Positions 45,010-57,900 of a stretch of DNA of 64,000 nucleotides are shown here, one piece after another (within the stretch, counting starts at the first letter, position 1; each line of letters opens with the position of its first letter). Source of the stretch: Pomphorhynchus laevis (Eukaryota > Acanthocephala > Palaeacanthocephala > Echinorhynchida > Pomphorhynchidae). Where the stretch lies: contig WNNJ02002717.1 in NCBI GenBank assembly GCA_012934845.2, positions 62,001 to 126,000 of the forward strand, in the 5' to 3' direction. Both the position numbers and the translations under genes were made by a program. The notes below the pieces were generated by a model, which saw nothing but the letters and a program-made list of their open reading frames with translations, ran no database searches and had not been told where the DNA came from.

Positions 45010-46980
45010 GTTATGATGGAGGACTAAATATTGCAGACTTATAAAAACTGGGAAGATCTCTGATGCAGCTGCATTATTAGAAAATAAAGATTCATCTGGA
45101 ACGTCAAGTCATGAATTATTTATTGACGAGATTACAATCAAACATAAATTACCAGGACTTCATTCCGAGTTCACTGTGCTGTACCGTTATGCGTGTCTAA
45201 TCAACTGTGTATATAATTCAAGATATCATCATTCATCGCTATTTTGTAATCGAGTCGAATACAATTATTGCTTAGGCAAAGAAAATATGGCAGGTGCTGA
45301 ACCGACATATATCGAATCTAAGCTGTTGCTGAAATGTATCACTGAACTAAACTCTTATTCAAAATGCATTTACATGTGCTTGTAAATGTAGCAATTTGGA
45401 TATATTCAATCCATCTTAAAGGAGTTATCGGTCCTAAAGGACTTATTAAGTCCTTTAGGACTAATTAACCCTAAAAGACTTCTGCAGCCTGTGTTGCTTC
45501 ACTCAATGAACGTGTTCCAATGGTGGTATGTCGATGACGCCAATTTAGTGGAACCTTTCCACGTTACGGTTGCACGAAACCGTACCATATTACGGATATC
45601 TTTTGTCAATCTCGATAAAGCAAAATCGCTGATCTATCAAACAAGGTGTGATTTTTACCGGTATCGCATCCGTCAATGTTACATACGATGGAAGTGATAC
45701 TCTTAATTCTCCTATTGGACGAAAAGTAACTAAAAAGTGGGTTGGTTTAGTCGATAGTTTAAAACATATAGCTACAACTAATTCTAGTATTGCGTTTTCT
45801 AGGTTGTTTTATTCAAAGCAAGGAAAATTGATGTACCTTAATAAGGTAATTCCTACTAATAAAGTTAATTTAACTTTCTTGAAAGAATCAATGTTCGAAC
45901 GATTAGTGCAAAGGATTTTGGAGCAATAATTACCTGTTTGCTATTCTACAATGCTGAATACACCAATCAAGGTCAGTTGCATTGGGGTTGCTTACCTGAT
46001 TGCATAAAGTGCACTTAAATTCGCAATCTCAGTGAAGATTTGTAACGCGTACGAAATCAGATTAAAAGTCGATGAATTTCGCGGTCTATGAATTTTATCT
46101 AATAAAATAATCTAAGACTAATATATGTTACTCGCGTTATTTTGCTAAAACGGCTAGCTGACAAATATCGTTGCAAGGCATAATCAATCCACTGGCCCAA
46201 ACTAAAAAGTTATACGGACCTAATGTTCTTATTTGTAATGCCATAAGCTACGAGTGCATTGCTACGAGTACATAAGCTACATGTATAGACACCTACAGTT
46301 TGCTGTTTTAAAGGGTGCATCCAGCTGGCTTACAGTACGATCACTAGAACAACAGGGGCTTTATCTTACGTCGAGAGAGTGTCGGGATGCTCTAGCTGCT
46401 CGCTACAACTGGACTTCACAGGTATGGCGAAAAACTATATTTGTGACGACAATTAGAACATGACACGTGCTCTATCCTTAAAAGGGGTGCCCTGCCTATT
46501 ATCCGACACAACGAGATTCGCGACATAGTGCCTGACACATTGACACTTGTATGCAATGGAGTGGGACTTGAACCTCAGCTGGAACCAGTACCCGAATCAA
46601 TTCCTTTCCAACGGGTCACAACTACAAGAAAACCAGATGCATGCCCGGATATCGTATGTTACGGACTGTTTGGCGGCAGGATGGAGCGAACTTTTTTTGA
46701 CGTTTGTATTTTTAACAGCAATGCTCCATCATACCAGTCAAAATCCGTATCATCTTGCTTCGAGTATCACGAGACGCGAAAACGCAACAAATATGAAGAG
46801 CGAATAGAGAAGGTGGACCACAGTACATTCTGTCCGATAGTTATAGCCGTGACTGGTGGGATCGGACTATCAGCAGATGCCATGATCAAGGCGATTGCGC
46901 GGAAGCTAAACAAAAAAGGAATCCCTATACGCGGATTCCGTTGCCTGGTTGCGAACGAAAATAAGCCTCTCCTTTGCTAG
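45010..46980 (+). mobile_element. Old RT element, family B, broken
   Basis: The plus strand shows, in order, KISDAAALLENKDSSG near 45055, a YVDD-type catalytic block near 45525, and GRKVTKKWVGLVDSLKHIA near 45718. Then come KGASSWLTVRSLEQQGLYL near 46310, RECRDALAARYNW, and an open C-terminal part at 46528-46980. That part has GGRMERTFFDVCIFN and VTGGIGLSADAMIK. GASSWLT ... RDAL-LRY-W ... FFDV-VFNP-APS is a pattern I know from RT-bearing elements of many invertebrates; the FFDV segment looks like a restriction-type nuclease. The class is not certain (probably non-LTR). The copy is old and broken, and its left end lies near the palindromic repeat at 44160/45420. Confidence 0.65.
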
Positions 46981-47329
46981 GGCAGACTTTATGTGCTTGC
47001 GAGCTCCCCGATCCGCGTGACATTTACCTATTGTAACATCTGAGGACGTCCAAACTTAAATACGGATAACGCGGAATGCTATGTCGACAATCTCAAGTGA
47101 CTTGCTTTAGCAATGAGTTATTTAAGTCATTGACATATCAATTGCGAATTTAGCTGATTTTAATGATTGTTGCTTGCTAGGAGACGTTTGTAACATTATA
47201 TTTTGATTTTTGCTTTGACTAATAACGATCCTATCTCACTAAAACAGTTGAATTACGGATATTCTACAGAATTAAGAAAATACGCCACTAACTGATTAAG
47301 AATAACGAGCAAATCGATACCATCAAGTA

Positions 47330-47625
47330 ACATGATGTGTACCAATTCACATGTAGTGAAGCTGGATGTAGTGCCAGCTAACCAAAATACATTGGTTACG
47401 CAACACAGTCATTAGATAATCGATTAAAACAACACAAATACAAAGGCGCGATCAAACAACACATATAAGAGGAACACGGTAAGATTCCAACCACACAGTT
47501 CATCCACGCAAATACAAAGTCATTAAAGCACGATGGTTCAATCAACAATCTCTAAATCTTCGAATCGTTGATGATTAAGAAAGAAAATCCTGCCATCAAT
47601 CGGAAAATGAAGGGTTCGTTCGAAC
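47330..47625 (+). mobile_element. GIY-YIG endonuclease fragment of a Penelope-like element
   Basis: The plus strand reads VYQFTCSEAGCSAS, KYIGYATQSLDNRLKQHKY, KGAIKQHI-EEHGKIPTTQF and LLIFESLMIKKENPAINRKM. YIGY, the RLKQH block and the E..MIK..NP.IN block are the standard GIY-YIG nuclease layout of Penelope-like elements, including the Cys pair. It has at least one stop. No RT region lies next to it; it comes from a family different from the fragment at 9180-9570. Confidence 0.75.
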
Positions 47626-49430
47626 TCTTCGAATTTTTTAAATGACATTGAAATCTTAGGGGGATGGTTATAAGCTGTATACATGCTTAGCAACCCTAGG
47701 GCCCGAGCTGCTCATATATTGTGTTTTATACTTTATTTCGTGTTTTTTAATATGCTTGATAAATGACATTACTTACATGTCGAAAATTTTCATAAATACG
47801 ATCTTTTAATAAAATAATCGACAAGGTGAGAAGTGAAAAAGACATTTTCTGTAAGTAACGTAGTTATCGATTTACTCGCAAGATCAGCGCGGAAACATTG
47901 CAATTAAGCAGCCAGGATCGATTTTCAATGTGGTTACACTCTTTAACATTAAAGGACAATAAACATGTGTCGCCTTCTATGAATACATCCTCAAAAGCAA
48001 GTGTTTTTATTAATATTTGAGGGCATAAGTTGTGTAAAGGTGATAGGATACCATCACCTTTAAATGTGGGACAAAATTCACTTTTTTAAGCAGTGACCAA
48101 CTTTGGTTATTGATTGATGGTTCGCCCATCAAGTCAAGTTAATAAAAAATTCTTATAATTGTTGTAGATAATTCCTATATATTACGAGTAAGAATCATTG
48201 CATTGGGACTAGCCTCAATCACTAAATTAAGTCTACCCATGATGTACTATAAGTAAATTTAAAATTAAATTAAATTTATGAACCGATTAATTGATAATAT
48301 ACAATGCTTTAGCATATTGTATATGAATTAGTTCCTCCCTAATTAATTACTGTTTGACTATCAGGTTTCGGCCATAATAACAATAATTTCAACGCCTTGC
48401 CAAATTCAACAGACGGTGGTTATCATATCTTGTTGATATACATGAACGAATATATTATTAGTACGATCCTGTTTAAATGATTATATCAGTAAATTTAAGG
48501 TTTAGATCATGCTTATAGAATGTTTTTATAATGTTTAATTATTTTAGTTTTATATAAGTTAGAATGCAAAATATCTATACTTATATTGTATTTTTAGTTC
48601 TCAAAATAAAGTTGTTTTGACATTAACATAATATTGTTTGCTTACATCTTAATAAATTAAATTCGCATTTATCTGGATTTTATTATTTTAATTTAAGATA
48701 TCAAGTAATAAAATTTGTTAGAAAGTTATCGAAATAAACTTCGAATTATTAATTCATTTATATTTCACAATGTTGTCCCATAAACAAGAGTTACTGCTTC
48801 GTGATATTGCTAAAACATTTGTAATAACGAATTAGACTTGAAATGATAATAAATTACCTTTAAATAATTAGTCAGCGAGCCGTGATAGTAAGGGTAAAAG
48901 TACAGCGACGGGAGATCGTCTAATGGTGTACATGGAATACTCGCACTTCTCCACTAAAGATAATTTTAATTAAGATAATTTAAGTGTCCAAACTGAAATT
49001 GACACAAGACTAAAATGCAAATATTTTACTAGTCATAGCTAACCCACGTTTTTTATTACCAGGCAAGAACCTTCTCTTTGACAGGCAATAATTTGATTTT
49101 TGATCAAAATCAAAATTTTTATTTCAGTATTTTACAGAATTAGGTTAACAGAACTAGTTCGTTAACCCTCATAGGAAATAGCAATAAAATTACAGACGAG
49201 ATAAGGTGATTCTGTATTGAACATTGCGGTAAAAGGATATCAGTACAATAATATTCATATCTAAAAAGCAAATTATAGCTGGAACTTCCCTGAAGTATGT
49301 AGTATATATTGTATATATGGTATATATAGTATATATTGTATATGGTTTCTTTTTTATTTTGCTTACTTTTTCCGTCTTATTCAATATGCTTCGATCTTCG
49401 GTTAAATAATTTATAGCATTTTCTTTAATG
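47626..49430. other. AT-rich stretch with a scrap of reversed PLE-alpha repeat
   Basis: 48225-48400 contains GAATTAGTTCCTCCC and TATCAGGTTTCGGCC, a worn reverse piece of the PLE-alpha terminal repeat. 49285-49350 is a TATA/TATG microsatellite. Nothing else is recognised. Confidence 0.5.
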
Positions 49431-49433
49431 TTT

Positions 49434-50955
49434 TTAATCTTCTTCTTTTTTTGCTGTTAATCCCGTATGGAATCGGGGTCGGCTCTCAATGAACGCGTCC
49501 TCTATCCATATCGCACGGTTGTGGAACAGATTCGGGTTCAATCGAGCAGCTTGCAAATCCTTGTTTACTGTGTCAAACCATCGCTGCTTTGGTCTACCTT
49601 TCGGGCCTTTATCATCTACTTGCATATTCAGACCTGCTTTCACCATTGATTCTTCATTTGCACACAGAGTTTGGCCGAACCACCGAAGACTGGCTTCTCG
49701 CATTTTGTAATTGATTGGCGCAATACCGTACCGCTGTCGGATCTCGTCGTTGCGCACATGGTTGAGGCGTGTGACTCCACTTGTCAATCTCATCATCTTA
49801 GTCTCCATGACAGCGATGCGATTTTCGACGCTCTTTGTAAGTGGCCAGCACTCGGCACCATACAAAGCAGCAGGATGAATCACTTTCCGATATGTTTTGG
49901 ATTTGATACTATCCTTCATACGTCGATCGCACATAACCCCGTCGTCGCACGCCACTTAGTCCATGCAGCATTGATCATCGCATTCACCTCAACCCTAAAG
50001 TCACCGTTAGCCGAGAGTATCGATCCGAGATATTAGAAGCTTTTGGTTCGAACCAGATTCATTCCATCTAGACTAATTGTGCCAGTTTCATTCGGATCAG
50101 TCGTCAGATATTCAGTCTTTCGGTGGTTCAAACGTAGACTATGCTGTGCTAAGCGGTCACTCCAAAACTGGACTTGATTTTCGAGATCCGTCTTGTCGTT
50201 TGGTGCCAACAAAACGTCATCGGCGTATAATATGGTGTATGGTGCCTGACGTTGTATCCCACTAGTTATTGAATCCGCTGCGAGAATGAACATAATTGGG
50301 GAGAGGGCGCTTCCTTTATGAACTCCGACGGATACCCAAAACGGCCTGGAAACTTCGGCCGGGCTTCGTACTATACTCTTCAAGTCGTAATAGAGGAGCT
50401 GGATACATCGAACTAATCTTTCTGGGACATAATGTAAACGCAAGGTATGCCAAATAAGTTGATACGGAACACGGTCGAATGCCTTTTCTAAATCGAGAAA
50501 CGTAACATGAACGGTTTGCCTTTCTCTCGATGATTTTATAACAGGACCCGCGCTGCGTGCATGGCGTCAGTGGTTCCGCATTCTTTAATGAAACCGACAT
50601 GGTTGCTGCTACTTTTTGCGACACTACGTATCCGTCTATCAAGTATGCTCTCGAAGATCTTTAAAATGTGAGGCAGTAGTCTGATCGGGCGATAACTGCA
50701 ACACGCGGCTGGGCTATCCTTCCTTTTCAGATTGGTATTGTTATACTATTCTCCCAGTCGTTCAGTATATTTTCTTCGTTGACTTGATTGAAGAAATTTG
50801 TAATCCAGTGAACAGGATTCCAACGCCTAACCTTCTATATATATCTGATGAAATGTTCTGATGAAATGTCATTTGGACCTGTTGCTTTCCCTGCCTTCAT
50901 CTGTCTTATTGCTTCTTCGACTTCTGTAACGATTTGATAATATCACATTTAATAA
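49434..50955 (-). mobile_element. RTE-like LINE, 5'-truncated
   Basis: The minus strand starts at about 50955 with VTEVEEAIRQMKAGKATGP, then shows GSALSPIMFILAADSI, the intact catalytic YADD in ILYADDVLLAPND, LRLNHRKTEYL, the KSKTYRKVIHPAALYGAECW block, VTRLNHVRNDEIRQRYG and a final KGRPKQRWFDTVNKDL. This order and wording fit RTE/BovB-group LINEs. The open pieces are 50033-50443 and 49434-49955. Between them, and before 50443, the frame shifts; the gap at 49956-50032 is readable in another frame (VEVNAMINAAWTKW). No endonuclease domain remains, as is usual for 5'-truncated copies. Confidence 0.82.
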
Positions 50956-51399
50956 TATAACTTTTAATAATATCACATTATTTTGCATTCACTTTTGTTT
51001 TCCATCGTATTCTGTTCCTTGATTTTAATTTCATATTTTTATTTCAATTAAAATATTCTTTATAGTGAATACATATATTTTAAAAATAAAAAATAAATTT
51101 TTATGCTCGTTTTGATTTTGATGGTTCCTATAAATCTTAACATACGTAAAAGCGTTGCACATCATCTCCACTATTCAAAAATAATGTTAATTATGAATAT
51201 TATGTTCAGAAACATGGTTTATCAAAATTAAAACAAAACTCCAACATTTTAATATAATTCGTATTAAATACGCATATACTGCTAACATTATCATGTGATC
51301 TTGCATACTATTCCATACGTGTGTTATTAATAAGTTCGCTACAGTCAATTTGACATTATCTAACAATATAGTATCTCAATATTGTTATAAAAATATCAA

Positions 51400-51925
51400 T
51401 ATTGTTCTAAACTATATAAAAATATGAAATTTATGTTTCGGTACGTTGATGATTAATGTGTATTTAACTCTAACAATTTTTATTCAATAAGTGAACAGAT
51501 TTATCTAGGTAGCCTCATTCTTAATAAAACCAATATTAATGATGAAGAATATATATATATCTAGATATGAACATTAAATTAACATCAATTAAAACTACTT
51601 TTAATTGATATCGTAAAGATGACATATTTAAATTTACAAGAAACATATTTTTGCATGAGCATTCATGCATACCATTTAATATAAAATATAATACATTAAA
51701 TATGGAAATTTTAAGAATTGCAACAATTTGTAACGATATTGGTTTTCTTCAAAATCATTTAAATAATTTAATAGATGCATATCTTAAACTGGGTTACTAT
51801 AAAAATAACATCAAGCAGAAAATAGTAAAATATATAAATCAACACAATAATATAAAGAATAAATTTAAACTCTTAAGTGGCAAATTTTTATGGATGGATA
51901 ATAAATAATATACTTTGTATTAGAA
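51400..51925 (+). mobile_element. PLE-alpha copy 6, C-terminal part
   Basis: It starts just before the FRY-DD block (51435). It runs through LILNKTNIND, then HEHSCIPFNIKYNTLNMEIL (open at 51651-51908), GFLQNHLNNLIDAYLKLGYY and a final KLLSGKFLWMDNK with stop at 51908. It ends without its terminal repeat and is fused directly to copy 7. Confidence 0.75.
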
Positions 51926-53320
51926 TAGGATACATATTCAAAACATATGAACGTAGTGATTTAAATTTAGAAACAATTATTACAAGTCACTGTTCAATAA
52001 TGAATAAAAAGTGTATAAAAATTGAATTAGATAATAAAACTATACCTATATTATATTAGAATCCAAAATGACATAAAAATCCAATAAAACCTAGTTTCAT
52101 ATGTAGTGCGTTTAAATGTACATTAAAACCACTTTCTATTTATATGAATAAAATAATAAAAGTAATTAAAACACACTTCAAGAAATACTGAAGGGCGATT
52201 AAAATGAATGTGGGTAGGAAACATTATTTCAGTATTAGTTCTTCAAAAGAATTTTAAGAAAACACAAAAGGAATGAATTTTCAGAATATAAATACGTACG
52301 ATTTTAGTACACTTTTTACAAATCTAGATTTAATATATTTTAAAGAAACCTTTATTTTATATTAGGAACTTTATTAACTTCATCTTTAAATAAAGTAAAA
52401 ACATCTAACAAAAATTTAACAATCAAGTAAATAAGCGTATATAGATAAAATTGAATTTATAGAAGCTTTAAATATTTTAATAAATCAAAATTATTTAAAG
52501 GTAGGGACATCTATATTTTATAAGTAAAAGGTGTTTCAATGGGAGGTAATAATAGCCCAATTATAGCTGACTTGTTTTAATATTTATAGAATATGAATTT
52601 GTTCATAACTGTGTAAAAACTAGATCTAACCTATAAATATATGAAATATGTTTCAATACATTGATGATATATGTGTATTTTAATTTAATAATTTTTATTT
52701 AATAAGTGAACAAATTTATCCAAGTAGCCTTATTCTCAATAAAACTAATATTGACATCAAAGAATGTGTATATCTGAATATCAACATTAGATTGAAATCA
52801 ATTCAAACTATTATTAGTTTGTATCGTAAAGATAACATATTTAAATTTACAAGAAACATATTTTGGCATGAGCATTCATGCATACCATATAATATTAAAT
52901 ATATTACATTAAATAATGAAATTTTAAGAATTGAAAAAATATGTAATGCTATTAACTTTATTCAAAATCATAATAAATAATTTAATAGATGCATATTTTA
53001 AACTAGATTGTTATAAAAATAAAATTAAACATAAAATAGTAAAATATAAATCAACAAAATATTATAAAAAGAAAAATATTGTAAAAATAAATTTAAACAC
53101 TTATAGATAAGAAAATTTTTTATCTATACAAAAAATTTATGGATAATAAATAATATACTTTGTGTTAGAATTAGATACTTGCTGATCAAATTTTATCTGA
53201 GGAAATACGTTATTAGCACGTGTTTGGCCCTAGCTGTTATCTTGGGTCGAGGAATAGGGACCGAAACCTGATGACATAACAGTTCCTCCTGATGACCTCT
53301 AATTCTTATAACTAATTATT
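51926..53320 (+). mobile_element. PLE-alpha copy 7 with terminal repeat
   Basis: It begins at the SDLNLETIITSHCSIM block and continues with KIELDNKTIPILY, SAFKCTLKPLSIYMNKI, FSTLFTNLDL-like and GVSMGGNNSPIIADLF-like residues, and YIDDICVF near 52660. The thumb is open at 52792-52980. The terminal repeat starts near 53150 and includes the hairpin block at 53230-53280. It is cut at about 53310 by the hammerhead fold-back repeat. Confidence 0.75.
53230..53280 (+). ncRNA. PLE-alpha terminal hairpin, copy with T-A pair
   Basis: CTGTTAT pairs exactly with ATAACAG. Inside, GGGTC and GGACC form a second stem directly followed by GAAACCTGATGAC. The same arrangement recurs at 54435-54480 (CTGTTAT/ATAGCAG, one wobble) and, reversed, at 62455-62510. 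Confidence 0.45.
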
Positions 53321-53324
53321 GAAG

Positions 53325-53510
53325 CTGGATCAAAGGAAAGAAGAAATTATTTTTGATATTTCGCTAACTTCTGTTAGCACCTTCAGGAAATTACAATCAT
53401 GAAATATTTTCTGAAGATGCTAACATAAGTTAGCGGAATATCAAAACAAAATCTTCTTCTTTCCTTTAATTCAGCTTCAACATAAATCAATTATGGATCA
53501 GTATCAACTA
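53325..53510. repeat. Fold-back repeat with two hammerhead-like cores
   Basis: The minus-strand arm (53386-53359) reads CTGAAGG, T, GCTAAC, AGAA, GTTAGC, GAAATATC. The plus-strand arm (53411-53438) reads CTGAAGA, T, GCTAAC, ATAA, GTTAGC, GGAATATC. Each has one box changed (the last A of the first; GAAA to GGAA in the second), so neither arm is a perfect core. The flanks are GCTGGATC / GATC-type arms as at 8470-9005. Confidence 0.7.
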
Positions 53511-53734
53511 TTTTAACAAAGATTAATTTAAATTAATTTTTAACAAATTAATTTAAACTTTAAATGATAAATAGCTTGTGCTGTTTTAGAATAAGTTAGT
53601 CTAATTCTTATTAAAACTAATTTTATTAACAAAAACAAATTTTATTAATATTAACAAATATTTTTGCATTATTTCCTGCTATCCAAATAATGTTAAACGT
53701 TGAACATTAATTATTAAATTTAATTATTAAAGAA

Positions 53735-54720
53735 CGAAATTTTAAGAATTACTATAATGATATAAGTTTTTAAACTAATGATATTGGCTTTCTTCGAAAT
53801 CATTTAAATAATTTAATAGATACATATTTTAAACTAGGTTACTATAAAAATAGCATCAAGGAGATATATTGATGATATTTGTGTATTTAACTCTAATATT
53901 ATTTATTCAATAGGCCAACAAATATACCCAGTTAACCTTATTCTTAATAAGTAGCTTCATTCTTAATGATAAATAATGTATATATCTAGCTATAAACATT
54001 AAATTAACATCAATTAAAACTACTATTAATTTATATCGTAAATATGGCATATTTAAATTTAGAAAAAACATATTTTTGCATGAGCATTCATGCATACCAT
54101 ATAATATAAAATATAATACATTAAATAATGAAATTTTAAGAATTGCAACAATTTGTAACGATATTGGCTTTCTTCGAAATCATTTAAATAATTTAATAGA
54201 TACATATTTTAAACTAGATTGTTATAAAATTAAACATAAAATAGTAAAATATATAAATCAACAAAATATTATAAAAAGCAAAATATTGTAAAAATAAATT
54301 TAAACACTTATGGATAAGAAAATTTTTTATCCATACAAAAAAATTATGGATAATAAATAATATACTTTGTGTTAGAATTAGATACTTGCTAATCAAATTT
54401 CATCTGAGGAAATACGTTACTAGCACGTGTTTGGCCCTAGCTGTTATCTTGGGTCAAGGAATAGGGACCGAAACCTGATTTCATAGCAGTTCCTTCTGAT
54501 ATCCTCTAATTTTTATTCTTATGCATCGTATGTCATTTTTAGTCAATTCGTAAGAATTGACTATTATTTTAAATTTCAATTTTAAATTTTAACTTGATGA
54601 GTTGTATGAAATGTTACATAAAATTATAAAATTATTTATTATTTATTATTTAATTATTTTATTTTTATTTATCATTATTTTTAATTTATAAATAATTTAA
54701 TATACGCAGACTCAGTTACC
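53735..54720 (+). mobile_element. PLE-alpha copy 8, thumb region plus full terminal repeat
   Basis: A short duplicated thumb scrap is followed at 53870-54290 by YIDDI-CVF-like residues, HEHSCIPYNIKYNTLNNEIL and IGFLRNHLNNLIDTYFK. The terminal repeat runs from about 54360 to 54720 and ends near ACGCAGACTCAGT. This is the most complete terminal repeat in the window, including the hairpin block and TCAATTCGTAAGAATTGAC. Confidence 0.75.
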
Positions 54721-54856
54721 TGATCTAAATTGTTCATTATTTTGATCTAATTTTATTAGGTAATGTATTTTTGCACATTTTGTATTCATTATTGATACTT
54801 TTGACCCTAAACTTTGTTTCCAATTCTAGGACTTCTATTGACTTTTATATAGCATT

Positions 54857-54862
54857 TTATTT
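54857..54862 (-). terminator. Polyadenylation signal of the multi-exon gene
   Basis: AATAAA on the gene strand lies about 20 bases after the stop at 54882. It is close, but within the range seen in compact 3' ends. Confidence 0.45.
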
Positions 54863-54881
54863 TTACCCACACTGGCGTTTC

Positions 54882-54944
54882 CTAATAAAGAATCGAATGA
54901 ATGACTAAGCTATTTAGATTGTTACGCGAATCTCCAAAGCAAGC
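54882..54944 (-). CDS. Terminal exon of the multi-exon gene
   Basis: The acceptor is AATATAG before GCTTGC. The exon has twenty codons and TAG, phase 0, and follows a 114-base intron (54945-55058). Because it is short, it is the least certain of the joined exons. Confidence 0.5.
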   Translation of the reverse strand, partial: ACFGDSRNNLNSLVIHSILY

Positions 54945-57900
54945 CTATATTTGAACATATTATCTTTAACATTTTCAAAAATCTATATCGAAAGTACGTT
55001 ATGTTACCGTTTAAAAATACAATTGGTGATGCCTAGTGAATTGAAAAGTTTATCATACCTGAGCAAAATAGTCGATATACCCAAGTTGGTTCAGTGCTGC
55101 TAATCGATGTGTAATTTGAAATGTAAAGATCTCTGTACAGAATTGTAAAATGCAATTCACATATTGAATTGTTTTTGCTTGATTAATTAGCATATGCTTG
55201 CCAATTTGAGCTCTAATATATTTAACAAAGACATTCATCAAATATTTAATTATGAAAATAAAACAAAACATAAAATAGAAAAATAATGTACCTTGAAATG
55301 CAGTAACTAAATTAAAATTGTGCTTATATGCCTGCTAGGAAATACCAGCGCCACAACATACAACTGAGCTAATGATGGGTTTAGCTCATAAACATACAGA
55401 AGACATTAAATACGAGACATTTGGTAATTTGACCACAGTGAGCTGAATAAAATCAGATATTTGGAACAAAGACCACTAAGAAGGATAAATTAAATATAAC
55501 CAATATGTACAAGAAATACGTTTGTCTCATTTCAAAGCGCACGTTTCTTTTACATTAGTTTAAATTTTTACAAATCAAAGTTGTAATTAACTTTGACTTG
55601 ACCAAAATGACGAAACTTAGACATCATGTTTGTTAGCAAAAGGAGGGGGAGTGTGATTGCCCATAATGAAATAAGTTCTGAGCGTGCCTACTTATATTTT
55701 ATTCTCATCGCTTGGATATTAAACACATGCAAGGCGAATGTCGATGATCTATAATTAAGTGATAAAACAATTTTGCTTAAACACACGCTAACATTTACTT
55801 AATTTAAAAATCAGTGTGGAATATAAAGTATTTAGTATATTGTAAATTCGAATTAAAACGAACATCGCAAATATAAAAGTCATTTTATTTTTAATTTTTA
55901 ATGAATGCACCTACATTTATCTTTATTACCTTAGTAATAAAGATAGTTTATTATCTTTAAAACTATATTATCTTATTATATTATCTTTATTATCGTAGTA
56001 ATAAAGATAGTTTTACCGTAGTTTATTTTATCGTTAAATAATATTAAACATCCCTTTGGATATTTTTGTTTTGCCTATAATTAAAAATAAATAAAAATAA
56101 CCTTTTTAATTAAACTTTTTAAAGGTGAAGCAGGACATTTTTAAATTCAAAATAGATCGTATCATTTTACTTGTGCTGTCCTAATAATTTTAATAAATTT
56201 TATGATCTTGACTCATACATTCGCTAGAAATGCCAATTAAAATTCAAACTTTGTAAAGGTAATTTTTTACATACAAGAAATATACTTTCAAATGATTTTA
56301 GATATTGATAAACTTGTATAAATGACGTTTTGCAGTAAATTTTTGTTTTAAATGTAAATTATATGAAGTTACGAAATATGTGTGTTGATGATTTTGTAAT
56401 AATTTCTGGCTGTTAAAGCCAATTTATAAGATAATGATATTCCAAATCAAACTAACAGCATAGGCAACAGAAAATACATACCTTTAGATACGAATATTCA
56501 TGTCAGTTCTATAAATACGACCGTAACCAACCGACACTGGAAATATAAAATTGAATTGTGTAATTCAATTTTACTGTTGTTGAATTTAATTATAAATTGA
56601 ATTTAATCATTTATAATTAAATGTTGAATTTAATTATAAATTTAATTCAACTTTTGAATTAAATGTACTAATTCCCGATACAAATTTTGATAACTCGACA
56701 TTTCCATTTGTAGTAAAATATCTTTTTTGTATATACAAGTCCACATTGTACGATTGTGTTGGCATCAATGAAAAGTGTAATTAGCTTTGATAGTTGATTA
56801 AATTACATTGCACCTATTGTAAGTGATATTCAATTAAATTTTTATTTCTACGGAAACAGGGATATATGTCAGTATGCGAATTGTTCATTTAAACCGCAGA
56901 TGATGTCAAGAGATGAAAAATATAATTTATTGCAAAATAATTAAAAATATTAAAACGTCAATTAAACAATGAAGCAACTGATTATAAACAATATTTTATT
57001 TTTATTATTGAATATGATTCGAAATCTTTTAAATATATTTTACTTTAATAATTGATGTAAACTAATTAATATCAATAGCATTATTGTAATTGTTTCGAAA
57101 TCGATTATTTCAATAGAATTCATGGCTTAACTAAAGACTGGTTGCAATAAATTAGTAGTTCATGGCATTCATGTGAACTCACATTATTTTATATTCAATG
57201 TAGACACTGAAAGATTATTTTAAATCGAGACAAAATACTAAATACCGAATAAGGAAATTCAGTTTTAGTAATTTTGTATAGCAATCGTTATATGTAATTA
57301 TAAAGGAGGTAAAATTAACTACAGGTTAGATTTCATTAACAATATTTATATAAACTAAAAATGAATAAACCATTTATGTTTGCACGATATCATTTTTATT
57401 TTAAAAATGATTTTACAAATAATACCTAAAATATCTTGAGTATTTGAGAAGATATTCTTTTGGTAGTGTCGATACAAATGTACCACCAATGTGTCATTTA
57501 CTTCTTACACAAATGTAAAATGTAAAGTATTTGCCTTCATTGCTATTAAATAACCTAACATAAGTGCAAATATTTTTTCTGATCTATACAAACGTCGGCT
57601 ATTTGCAAATATTTGAAAATATGAAATATTTACAAAAAATTTAAAAATCATTTAAATTAAAAATCATTAAAATTTAAATATTTAAAATTTAAATCATTAA
57701 AATTTAAATTATTAAAATTATTAAATCATTAAATCATTAAAATCATTAAATTTAATGATTATATCATTAAATTTACTTTTTAAATTTAATCATTAAATTT
57801 AATTATTACATTTAAACATTAAATTTAATCATTAGATTTAATTTAAATCTTTAAATTTAAATCATTAAATTCAAATCATTAGATAATTAAATCAAAATCA

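Noticed and set aside
49467-50642. Several ORFs of 60-121 codons overlapping the RTE-like LINE (plus strand, and 50316-50642 minus)
   Set aside because: They are shadows of the minus-strand RT frames, which carry YADD and the family motifs.
53230-53320. Hammerhead in the PLE-alpha terminal repeat
   Set aside because: GAAAC and CTGATGA occur, but in an order and spacing that do not give the three helices on either strand. I keep it only as an unknown structured block.
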